Source: a bacterium
Lineage (GTDB): Bacteria; Planctomycetota; UBA1135; GCA-002686595
NCBI GenBank assembly: GCA_024226735.1
Contig: JAAELL010000171.1
Span: forward strand, 1 to 42,948
DNA length: 42,948 bases
Direction: 5' to 3'
A program made the position numbers and the translations under genes. Under the pieces are notes generated by a model. That model saw only the letters and a list, made by a program, of their open reading frames with translations. It made no database searches and was not told where the DNA came from. The first letter of the stretch is position 1. Every line of letters starts with the position of its first letter. This document shows, piece by piece, positions 26,318-33,422 of this stretch.

Positions 26318-27166
26318 TCAGTTCGTGAACAGCTCCACCTTCACCTCGGCCACCGCATCCCGCCAGTCTCGCAGGCTCGCATCGATGCTCCCGATCCCGT
26401 GCACGCCAGCGTGGATGTGCACGTGCCCCTCGGCCAGCGCGGGGTCGTGCGCACCCGACGCTCCACAGGGCGGACCGGGGATGAACGCGCAGTCCTCACT
26501 GTTCGCCTCGCTGCCAGCGTCGTAGGCACGGGCGAGGACCGTCGCGGAGCCGTCGGTGGGAACGGTGAGGTTGCGCACCGCCGTGAACGCGTCGTTCGTG
26601 CTGACGAGCATCGAGGCGAGCGAGAGCTGGGTGTGCACGTCGTCGGCAATCACCATGATCGAGGCGCTCTGCCCCGGCATGATGGGCGGACCGTTCGAGC
26701 GGAAATCGCGCACGTTGAAGTCGCTGTCGACGGTCCTGGCGAGGACGCTATTGTCACCCTCCTCGGCCAACTGCGCGAGCGCGGGGCTCGACGCTTCGCC
26801 CAGCTCGAACAGGCGGGAATCGGAGTTGTGCGATACGACGAGGGGCGGCGAGAAGATATCCGCGCTCATCTCGAGCTGCAGCGTCGTGTCCGTTGCGTCA
26901 CTCGCGCCTTCCCGCCACGCGATCCCGGTACGCATCGTCAGGAGGTCCTCGAGCGTCACCTCAGCGAGCCGCGGGTCGGCGTCCGCCGTGTCGTAGTCCT
27001 CGAAGAAGGGAAGCAGGGCGGCGTCCAGGCCGTCGATCTCACCGCGCGGGATCGTAGTAGCTGTACTCACCTGGCTTGCCGCCGGCCGACAGCGAAGGGC
27101 GCCAGGGTCAGCAGCAGGACACTCACACGGAAGCTGTCCCGGGGGATCATCGCTCTCCTCGCTCAC
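26318..27166 (-). pseudogene. Serine hydrolase (class C beta-lactamase-like) fragment fused in frame to a spondin-type domain
   Basis: Residues about 43-88 (GEIDGLDAALLPFFEDYDTA... EVTLEDLLTMRTGIAWRE) are a piece of a beta-lactamase-family serine hydrolase without its SxxK or YxN sites. From residue about 93 the text is a complete spondin-N-like domain: LQLEMSADIFSPPLVVSHNS, RLFELGEASSPALAQLAEEG, LASMLVSTNDAFTAV, HVHIHAGVHGIG. Upstream, other frames hold a signal-peptide-like start (MIPRDSFRVSVLLLTLAP, from 27150 down) and AGGKPGEYSYYDPAR, so the hydrolase part is broken several times. The spondin domain may survive, but its own export signal is gone. Confidence 0.65.
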
Positions 27167-27220
27167 GAAGAGAGGCGGTGACTGTCGCCACCGCCCCCAC
27201 GAACTGTCGGCGCGTCGCGC

Positions 27221-28423
27221 CTACTTCTTCTTGGTGCTGGGGGTCGTCGGTCCGGCTTCGCGCCGCGAACGCCCTTTGATGTCGCCGAAGAGACGGCGCT
27301 TGTGTTCGATTTCGACGGTCACTTGATCGGTGGGTACTCGCCCGGAGTACTCGCTGAAGCCGCCGCCTCAGCACCCGCCGAAGCGGCCCTCCAGGTAGAT
27401 CTTTCGCGACTTCTTGTCGGACACGATGATCTTCGGTGACTTCGCGTCCGGCTTGAAGGTGTGGTACTCCTCGCCGGCGGAGCCGTAGAAAGCGACGTTC
27501 GGGCGCACCGTGATCGTCTCGTCCCTGACGTCGTAGTCGAACTCGGCGACGACGGGCCCGCCCCATTCGACCTCACGCTCCGATCCCGCCGCCAGCTTCA
27601 GGGGTCCCATCTTGCCGGTGCGAACCTGAGCGGTCTCCTCGCCCTTCTTCAGGAAGCCGAAGACGAACCGGTAGTCCCCCGCGGGGACCTGCATCGCCCC
27701 GCGCTCGCGCGCCACGTTGAAGTGGTGCTCGCCGCCCCTGTTCGAGATGACCGCCGAGACGAGCTTGCCGCGGCTGTCGTGCGAACCGGTCATGTCGAGC
27801 GTCGCCGTCTCACCCTCGAAGGGCTCGTAGCTGAGCTCGGACCCGTCCTCGGACAGCTCGATCTGGAAGAGCTCGCCGTCCGCGTTGACCACGCGTGAGA
27901 GGAACGTCGCCCCCTTCGCGCGGCCGACGACGAGAGCGTCCTGGCCGAAGTCGTTGTAGATGCCGTTGTTGTTCTGGTCGATCACCTGGATCGAGATGCC
28001 GTTCAGCTTGCCGCACATCGCGCCGCTGGCAGCGAACGAGTAGTGGTCGCCGGTGATCTTGAAGCGCGTTCCGTAGGCGAACGTCTCGCCGTCGTCGGTC
28101 TTGCCGACGAGACGCAAGTAACCGGAGTTGCCCTTCACGTCCGCGTCGAGCTTGCCGTCGCCGTTCGTGTCGACGCGCAGCTTCAGCGGTCCCTGCTGGT
28201 GAACGTCGAACCCGTCGCCGATCGCGATCCGGTCCGTGACGTTCGTCCAGGTCTCGCGCGGCAGGACCGAATCGAAGTTCTTGAGCGCCCTGTACTTCAG
28301 AGAGACCGTCTGGCGCACAGCAGTGTCCTGCGGCGCCTCGTCGTCGCCCGGAAGAGCGACGGCCAACCCAGCGACGGCGATCGAGGCCGCCAAGCCGAGC
28401 ACGGGACTTCGTCCAACAGACAT
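27221..28423 (-). CDS. Secreted protein of unknown function; possible selenoprotein (TGA at 27368-27370)
   Basis: ATG 28423 has a strong ribosome site (GGGAGGTGG) and a signal sequence (MSVGRSPVLGLAASIAVAGL). The first 351 residues form a beta-rich periplasmic protein with an EF-hand-like loop (DTNGDGKLDADVKG) and DQNNNGIYNDFGQD. I do not recognise a named family. The frame meets TGA after EGRFGGC. It then continues with 48 codons of similar base use (GGGFSEYSGRVPTDQ..., ending PTTPSTKKK) to TAG 27221-27223. If read as Sec this gives Gly-Cys-Sec-Gly, the vicinal redox pair known from mammalian thioredoxin reductase, and a hairpin of bacterial SECIS form follows. Without recoding the protein simply ends in Cys at 27371. 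The coding gene is sure; the extension is a hypothesis. Confidence 0.6.
27334..27370 (-). promoter_or_regulatory. SECIS-like hairpin after an in-frame TGA
   Basis: Twenty-three bases after the TGA begins the five-base loop CGGGC (27344-27340). It is closed by the perfect six-pair stem GTACTC/GAGTAC (27350-27345 with 27339-27334). A G in the first two loop positions and this spacing fit the general bacterial SECIS model (a short stem-loop about 16-37 bases after UGA). The loop is not the GGUCU of formate dehydrogenase. Confidence 0.4.
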
Positions 28424-28738
28424 ATCCACCTCCCAAATGGGATATCGAAACCGAACTGCCTCGTTTGACAGCGTTCCAACGTACTCCTCCGCCGCCTTGC
28501 TGGATACGGCGGCACGCCACATCCCGTGCCACTCACAAAAAAAGTGCGAGTTTCGAGACCTGTCGACGCGCGGAGCTCGCTCTGGGCCATCGGACATGAG
28601 CCAACGAGATCACAAACGCGGCCACGAGATGGCTGAGTCCCAAGGCGCCATTCGGCGTCCGGGATCCAGTTGGTTCTCGGTGAAGCGCAACGCGCGCTCG
28701 CCCTAGTCCATCCCGATGCATCGGAGTCGCAAGCTCCG

Positions 28739-28772
28739 CCAGGGCCCGGGAGGACATCCTCACGGGCCCTGG
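28739..28772. terminator. Very stable hairpin upstream of the tRNA cluster
   Basis: CCAGGGCCCG/CGGGCCCTGG (ten pairs), one mismatch, then GAGG/CCTC with loop ACAT. It sits in the 437-base gene-free stretch 28424-28860. That stretch also contains a TTGACA-like -35 box at 28798-28803 without a clear -10, and a second hairpin (GGGAAGG...CCTTCCC, about 28822-28846) just before the tRNAs. Sequence around 28620-28700 (GAGATGGCTGAGT...AAGGCGCC) resembles a tRNA D-arm, but no full tRNA folds. Confidence 0.55.
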
Positions 28773-28860
28773 CTCTCTTCGTGCTCCCCTCGCGCTCCTT
28801 GACAACCCGATCCATCGAAGAGGGAAGGCCCCACGTGGCCCTTCCCGCAAAACCATCATG

Positions 28861-28934
28861 GTGCGCGTAGCTCAGCGGCAGAGCGGGAGGTCGTGATCCT
28901 CCAGGCCAGGGTTCGACTCCCTGCGCGCACCCCA
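28861..28934 (+). tRNA. tRNA-His (GTG)
   Basis: The acceptor GTGCGCG/CGCGCAC has the extra G-1 at 28860 opposite discriminator C73, the hallmark of tRNA-His. The D-arm is GCTC-AGCGGCA-GAGC, the anticodon arm GGAGG-TCGTGAT-CCTCC (anticodon GTG) and the T-arm CAGGG-TTCGACT-CCCTG. CCA is encoded (28932-28934). Canonical in every part. Confidence 0.93.
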
Positions 28935-28936
28935 AC

Positions 28937-29012
28937 GCTGGTGTCGTCCAACAGACCAAGACACTCGGCTTCGAACCGAGAGATGCGGGTGCAACTCCTG
29001 CCACCAGTACCA
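28937..29012 (+). tRNA. tRNA-Arg (TCG)-like, lacking elbow nucleotides
   Basis: Acceptor GCTGGTG/CACCAGT (G1-U72 wobble), discriminator A, encoded CCA (29010-29012). The anticodon arm is CTCGG-CTTCGAA-CCGAG, anticodon TCG. The T-stem is GCGGG/CCTGC. The D-loop (within GTCCAACAGACCAAGAC) has no GG pair, and the T-loop is TGCAACT with G where T55 should be, so both partners of the usual G18-psi55 contact are absent. The D-arm otherwise resembles tRNA-Gln (TCGTCCAA...GACAC). It sits two bases after tRNA-His and one before tRNA-Lys. It may be a functional unusual tRNA, a decaying one, or a tRNA-like RNA with another role. Confidence 0.7.
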
Positions 29013-29013
29013 T

Positions 29014-29086
29014 GCCTCCGTAACTCAGTCGGAAGAGTGGCTGATTCTTAATCAGCAGGTCGTAGGTTCGATTCCTACCGGAGGCA
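29014..29086 (+). tRNA. tRNA-Lys (CTT)
   Basis: The acceptor is GCCTCCG/CGGAGGC and the D-arm ACTC-AGTCGGAA-GAGT. The anticodon arm is GCTGA-TTCTTAA-TCAGC (anticodon CTT) and the T-arm GTAGG-TTCGATT-CCTAC. Discriminator A at 29086; CCA not encoded. Canonical fold. Confidence 0.92.
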
Positions 29087-29089
29087 CTC

Positions 29090-29345
29090 ATCGAGCACTC
29101 CGCGGATGCCGTCCGGCGGCGCGCACCCGGCCCATGCGGCTGCGGGCAGCGCGTCCCGCGACACGGGTTCTTCCGGCAACCGTGGATGCGTGAACGACCT
29201 CGCTGTTAATGAGACACCGTTCGAGTGGATTGAAACTCCAACTCTCATCCTGGAAGCGCCAACCACGCGCGGGGTTCGACTCCCCCTAGCCCGAGGCTTC
29301 GGGCACCACCCGCGGGCCTGGAGTTCGATCGCCCGCACGACCCGT
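29090..29345 (+). other. tRNA-like debris downstream of the tRNA cluster
   Basis: The stretch contains a canonical T-arm sequence (GGGGTTCGACTCCCC, 29271-29285), an anticodon-arm-like GGATTGAAACTCC (29227-29239, GAA loop), a second GTTCGATC T-loop-like sequence (29322-29329) and the hairpin GCCCGA-GGCT-TCGGGC (29289-29304). None assembles into a full cloverleaf with matching acceptor strands. These are either remnants of further tRNA genes or processed tRNA-like RNAs. No protein gene is credible in 29087-29619. Confidence 0.45.
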
Positions 29346-29527
29346 CAAGGATGACGTTCGCACCGCTCGCGGCACGGACGTCGTCACGAGACAACGCCCA
29401 AGCGGCCAGCAGCCGCGCACCCCCGGATCGACAAGCCGCGCCGACGGTGTCCCGAGCTCGCACGGAACATCCTTCGGCGCGGCCCCTGCCGGTCCGCGAG
29501 CGCCGCTCCGCCGCGGCAGCGTGGATC

Positions 29528-29582
29528 GTGCGACACGTCGCACTCCAGGCCCGCACCTCACACCGGAGCGAGTGTCGCTCCG
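29528..29582 (+). promoter_or_regulatory. Two hairpins in the leader of the slipin gene
   Basis: GTGCGA-CACG-TCGCAC (29528-29543) and CGGAGCGA-GTG-TCGCTCCG (29564-29582), both perfect. They end 38 bases before the slipin ATG, just upstream of its ribosome site AAAGGAGG. They could insulate the gene from tRNA transcription, be processing sites, or regulate translation. Confidence 0.5.
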
Positions 29583-29619
29583 CATTCTTGAAACCCTGAC
29601 CGAAAGGAGGACAGCCGTC

Positions 29620-30744
29620 ATGAAGCGTACCCGTATCCGCCAACACGAGATCGGGCTCTGGTTCCGCGATGGGGACTTCCGGAAGCTCTTGCTGCCGGGC
29701 ACGTACCTCGTCGGTCGCTTCTTCTGGCGCGACCGCGTCGAGGTGATCGACACGATGCAGACGCTCTTCGAGCACCGCCAGCTCGAGGTGCTGCTCCAGA
29801 GCGGCGACGTGCGCGAGCACGTGACCGTCGTCGACCTCGTCGACGACCAGCGCGCTCTGGTCTGGAGGAACGGCCGCCTGGCCCACTTCCTCGGGCCGGG
29901 CCGCCACGCTCTCTGGAGCCAGCCGTTCCACATCGAGGTCGAAGTCTTCGACGTCACGGAGCCGCGGCTGCGGCACGCCAAGATGGAGGCGCTGCTCGCC
30001 CACCGGGACGCCGCGAAGTTCCTGCAGGCGGTGCACACCGAGCACCGCGAGCACACGGTGTTCTTCCGGGGCGGTCGCGTGATCGACGTGGCCGAGTCGG
30101 GTCCGGCGGTGTTCTGGCGGCTCGAGACGGCGGTGACGTGGCGTACGGTCGATCTGCGCGAGCAGACGCTGGACGTCGCCGGTCAGGAGATCCTGACGGC
30201 GGACCGCGTCACGCTGCGGGCCAACCTGATGTTGACCTACGTCGTGACCGATCCGCTCGAGGCCCTGACCGCGGTCAGCGACTTCGAGCAGGCTCTGTAC
30301 CGGGAGGCGCAGCTCGCGCTGCGTGCAGCCGTTGGCGGGCGCGTGCTCGACAAGGTGCTCGCGGACAAGGAGGCGCTCGGCGTCGAGATCCAGTCGACCG
30401 TCGCCGATCGCGTCGCCGGCATGGGCATCGCGGTGCGCGGCGTCGGTCTGCGCGACGTGATCCTGCCGGGTGAGATGCGCACGATCCTCAACCGAGTGAT
30501 CGAGGCGCAGAAGGAAGCCGAGGCCAACCTGATCCGCCGTCGGGAGGAGACGGCGGCCGCGCGGAGCCAGGCCAACACGGCCCGACTCCTGGCGGAGAAC
30601 CCGGTCTTGGCGCGCCTGAAGGAGCTCGAGGCTCTCCAGGCGATTCTGGCCGGCACGAAGGCGACCTTCGTGTTCGGCCGCGGCGACCTGGTGCACCAGG
30701 TCGCGGAGCTCGCTGCGGGCGACGAGACGGCGCGCGGCGAGTGA
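29620..30744 (+). CDS. Slipin-type SPFH/band-7 protein
   Basis: 374 residues from ATG 29620 behind AAAGGAGGACAGCCGTC. The N-terminus MKRTRIRQHEIGLWFRDGDF has no membrane helix and is the form found in bacterial slipins near RNA-repair genes rather than stomatin-like membrane forms. The SPFH core carries TWRTVDLREQTLDVAGQEIL and TADRVTLRANLMLTYVV, then AVADRVAGMG-like VRGVGLRDVILPGEMRTIL. A charged helix follows (NRVIEAQKEAEANLIRRREE), ending in LARLKELEALQAIL. SPFH proteins oligomerise into ring or cage scaffolds. It follows the tRNA cluster in the same direction; slipins are known neighbours of rtcB, Ro60-like and tRNA-like genes in bacteria, none of which is visible here. Confidence 0.88.
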   Translation: MKRTRIRQHEIGLWFRDGDFRKLLLPGTYLVGRFFWRDRVEVIDTMQTLFEHRQLEVLLQSGDVREHVTVVDLVDDQRALVWRNGRLAHFLGPGRHALWSQPFHIEVEVFDVTEPRLRHAKMEALLAHRDAAKFLQAVHTEHREHTVFFRGGRVIDVAESGPAVFWRLETAVTWRTVDLREQTLDVAGQEILTADRVTLRANLMLTYVVTDPLEALTAVSDFEQALYREAQLALRAAVGGRVLDKVLADKEALGVEIQSTVADRVAGMGIAVRGVGLRDVILPGEMRTILNRVIEAQKEAEANLIRRREETAAARSQANTARLLAENPVLARLKELEALQAILAGTKATFVFGRGDLVHQVAELAAGDETARGE

Positions 30745-30748
30745 GACG

Positions 30749-30784
30749 GGGCCGTGGGAGCAGTCAAAGGGGCTCCCACGGCCC
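30749..30784. terminator. Strong bidirectional terminator hairpin
   Basis: A perfect 12-pair stem, GGGCCGTGGGAG/CTCCCACGGCCC, with loop CAGTCAAAGGGG, between the slipin stop and the convergent propeller gene stop. Confidence 0.8.
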
Positions 30785-30789
30785 GACCG

Positions 30790-31836
30790 TCAATGGAAGA
30801 GCACGGACACGGCGTCCGTGAAGTTGCTCGATCCCAGGTCGCGGTACCAGCACTGGAAATTCCACACGTCGCCCGCAACGACGGCGACGGGCGGAGACAA
30901 CGGGAGCGAAGTCAGGTCGATCGTGAGGCTCCCGGTCGGGCCCAGGATGATGCTGCCGCCCTGGTTGTACCGGCCGATTCCCCCGCAGCCGTGAAAACCG
31001 CAGACGAGGCAGATGACGCCTTGGCTACCCGGCGGCATCGCCTGGCCCTGGTTCGAGCCGACGAGGAAGTAGCCGAACTCGCCGGGGGGCAGGTCCTCGG
31101 CGAGAAGGGTGACGTCGTTCACCGCCGCGGCCGAGCTGCCGGCCACCGTGAGGCGACCCGGCAGTCCGGTGGAGTTCGGGACCGCGGGGGAACAATAGCG
31201 CGATCCGATCGTGCCCTTGCGAACGGTGAGGAACACCGAAGAGCTCGGCACACCGATCGTGCCCAGCAGCGCGCCCGTCGAGTCGTAGTGGCGCAACTCC
31301 GTCGAGTTCCAGCCGGTGACCCAGAGGGTCCCGTCCGAAGCGACACCGATCCCCGACGCGCTGCTTCCGGTGGGCGTGCTGAACGACGAGAGCAGAGCGC
31401 CGTCTCGCGTGTAGTTGCGCACCTCCCCCGTGGTCCGGATTAGGACCCAAAGAGTACCGTCGGGGGCGAAATCGAGATCGGCCGGATCATCCCCCGTCGC
31501 GATCGAACCCAGCAGGGTCCCGTCGCGTGTGACGTGCGCGATGGTGTCCGTGACCAGGCCGCAAACCCACAGTTCTTCATTCGCGTCCAGGGCCGCTCCG
31601 AAAAGGAACGTCCCCGCGATGGAGATCGAGCCGACGTGGACGCCGAGAGGCGTGTAGTAGTCGACGCCCTCCTGCGAATCCACGACTCCGATCGTTCCGT
31701 CCGCGAACACCACGACGTCGCGGGGATTGGCCACCTCGGGCGTCGCGAAATCGAGCACCTCGACACCGCTCGGATCAAAGATCGTGACGCCCTCGAACGG
31801 AAGCCGGTGGGTCGTGACCCAGCGCCCATCTGGCAT
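30790..31836 (-). CDS. NHL/Vgb-like beta-propeller protein with shared C-terminal domain, 5'-truncated
   Basis: 348 residues from ATG 31836. Propeller blades repeat at about 40 residues (NPRDVVVFADGTIGVVD; ADLDFAPDGTLWVLIRTTGE; ASGIGVASDGTLWVTGWNST). Residues about 211-348 are the shared C-terminal domain in its four-cysteine form: YCSPAVPNSTGLPG, FGYFLVGSNQGQAMPPGSQG, CLVCGFHGCGGIGRYNQ, WNFQCWYRDLGSSNFTDAV. There is no signal peptide and the propeller has too few blades, and the 5' end meets another truncated gene head to head at about 31838. It was probably a secreted protein; now likely not exported. Confidence 0.72.
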   Translation of the reverse strand: MPDGRWVTTHRLPFEGVTIFDPSGVEVLDFATPEVANPRDVVVFADGTIGVVDSQEGVDYYTPLGVHVGSISIAGTFLFGAALDANEELWVCGLVTDTIAHVTRDGTLLGSIATGDDPADLDFAPDGTLWVLIRTTGEVRNYTRDGALLSSFSTPTGSSASGIGVASDGTLWVTGWNSTELRHYDSTGALLGTIGVPSSSVFLTVRKGTIGSRYCSPAVPNSTGLPGRLTVAGSSAAAVNDVTLLAEDLPPGEFGYFLVGSNQGQAMPPGSQGVICLVCGFHGCGGIGRYNQGGSIILGPTGSLTIDLTSLPLSPPVAVVAGDVWNFQCWYRDLGSSNFTDAVSVLFH

Positions 31837-31838
31837 GA

Positions 31839-32186
31839 CTGCGGCGCGCGCTCGTTCCGCTGGTAGCGCTGGGCGCGGCCCTGGTTGCGCTCGGCTGGGA
31901 CACGGTTTCGAGTACGCACGCGTCGCGCCGCGTCTTGCAGCTCGCGATGCTCGGCCTGCTCGGTAGCGCGGTCTTGGGTCTCTACTTCCACTACCGGAGC
32001 AACGAAGAGTTCCAGCGCGAGCTCGAGCCCTCGCTCACTGGGTGGTCCCTCTTCCTGGCGACGATGCGCGCACATTCGCCGCCGTCCCTCGCGCCAGGAG
32101 CGATGGGTCTCCTCGGCGCAATCGGCTGGATCGCGACCTACGGCCGCGGGTCCGGCGCCAACACACTATCGAAAACGACACGATGA
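31839..32186 (+). pseudogene. Membrane protein fragment, 5'-truncated
   Basis: The open frame starts directly at the junction (31839) without a start codon. It reads VPLVALGAALVALGWDTVSS, RRVLQLAMLGLLGSAVLGLY, FHYRSNEEFQRELEPSLTGW and APGAMGLLGAIGWIATYG: three membrane helices with a conserved-looking FHYRSN linker. It ends in an ATGA overlap with the next gene, so these two were an operon. Start codons at TTG 31932 or ATG 31944 would miss the first helix. Confidence 0.55.
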
Positions 32187-33088
32187 AACGCACCGATCTC
32201 TTCGCGGGCCTCCTCACGATCATGGCACTGTCGACTCCCGCCTCCGCCCAAGTGGGCAAGGGTCTGCTCGACCCCAACGTCGCGACCGACAAGGAGCTCA
32301 CGGCACTCCCCGGGATGACGGAGACGATCGTGAAGGCCCTGATCGAGAAGCGTCCGTTCGCGGGCGCACAGAAACTCGACGAGTTCCTCGGTGCTCAGAA
32401 GCTCGACGAGGACGCCCGCAAGGCCTTCTACGCCAAAGCGTTCGTGCACGTGAACCTCAACACCGCCGACTCGAAGACGATGCAGCTCATCCCTGGAGTC
32501 GGCAAGCGCATGGCGCACGAGTTCGACGAGTACCGCCCCTGGAAGAGCTGGAAGCAGTTCGACAAGGAGATCGGCAAGTACGTCAAGGAGGGATCGGAGC
32601 CCGCACCGGCGACGCTGGATGGCAAGCGCCTGCGCTACGAGCACCAGGGCGCGGAGCGGTGGTGGCTCGACCTCGACGACCTGAAGATCGTCGGCGAGTG
32701 CACGACCGACCTCGGGCCCGTCGCCGAGGACTGGTTCCTCGTCTTCGTCGCCGGTGATCCCCCCGAGTTCCTCGAGGCGCCGGTTTCGTCGCTGCGCGAA
32801 GTGATTCCGGCCCTCGCGGGCACGCTCGGCAAAGAGCCTTGGCCGGGACTCATCGGCGAGACCGGCTACGCGAGCCGCGTGCTTTGGCCCCCCGAGCTCG
32901 AGGGAGAGGAGCTCTTCGACTACGCGAGAGCGCCGCGCCGCAAGCTCGCCGACTGGCTCGTCCCGCCAATCGCGCGCTGGCTCTCCGCCCCCGTCATCGC
33001 GTACCTCGAGCCAGCGGGCTCAGACCCGAAAGGCGAAAAAGACCCCGACCGCGGTCATGGCCAGGCCGGCCCACACGAACCCGCGTGA
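32183..33088 (+). CDS. Secreted helix-hairpin-helix (ComEA-like) protein with an unrelated C-terminal part
   Basis: 301 residues. A signal peptide (to about 22) is followed by two HhH motifs: DPNVATDKELTALPGMTETI (30-49) and NLNTADSKTMQLIPGVGKRM (91-110), then a YRPWKSWKQFDKEIGKYV arm. ComEA-like HhH domains bind DNA or act in small secreted proteins. From about residue 140 the sequence changes to a different style (YEHQGAERWWLDLDDLKIVG; VAEDWFLVFVAGDPPEF) that I do not recognise and that may come from another gene by in-frame fusion. The last 22 residues overlap the convergent gene antisense and look like read-through sequence. Confidence 0.65.
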   Translation: MKRTDLFAGLLTIMALSTPASAQVGKGLLDPNVATDKELTALPGMTETIVKALIEKRPFAGAQKLDEFLGAQKLDEDARKAFYAKAFVHVNLNTADSKTMQLIPGVGKRMAHEFDEYRPWKSWKQFDKEIGKYVKEGSEPAPATLDGKRLRYEHQGAERWWLDLDDLKIVGECTTDLGPVAEDWFLVFVAGDPPEFLEAPVSSLREVIPALAGTLGKEPWPGLIGETGYASRVLWPPELEGEELFDYARAPRRKLADWLVPPIARWLSAPVIAYLEPAGSDPKGEKDPDRGHGQAGPHEPA

Positions 33089-33394
33089 CGTCTCCGCGGT
33101 CGCGCGGGCCATGCTCCGCAAGCCGACCTCGGGCAGCCAGAAATAGATCGCGCCCTTCACGACGTAGAGGCAGCCGAGAACCGTGAACACCACGTCCAGG
33201 CCCGACCAGACGCGGTGGAACGCGACGATAATGACGCCGGGCACGAACGTGAGAAACGCGTTGGCGAAACAGCCCGCTCTCCCGTGCCGGCGCAGGAGAT
33301 CGAAGAACTCGCCCCAGGCCCGCGGCTGGACCATGTGCGAGATTCCGATCACGAGAAAGCTGACGGTGACGAGCAGGCGAATCGACTGTTCCAT
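33020..33394 (-). CDS. Small integral membrane protein, unknown function
   Basis: 124 residues with four membrane segments: IRLLVTVSFLVIGISHMVQ, CFANAFLTFVPGVIIVAF, GLDVVFTVLGCLYVVKGAIY and GFVWAGLAMTAVGVFFAF. Short loops, with a conserved-looking QPRAWGEFFDLLRRHGRAG. No family recognised. It overlaps the 3' end of the convergent HhH gene by 69 bases. Confidence 0.75.
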   Translation of the reverse strand: MEQSIRLLVTVSFLVIGISHMVQPRAWGEFFDLLRRHGRAGCFANAFLTFVPGVIIVAFHRVWSGLDVVFTVLGCLYVVKGAIYFWLPEVGLRSMARATAETSRGFVWAGLAMTAVGVFFAFRV

Positions 33395-33422
33395 GGGCGC
33401 GTGGGCTACTTGACTGGCGGCT

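Noticed and set aside
28297..29091. Minus-strand peptide resembling many database entries (SGRNRTYDLLIKNQPL...)
   Set aside because: This is the well-known false translation of antisense tRNA genes (Lys, Arg-like, His).
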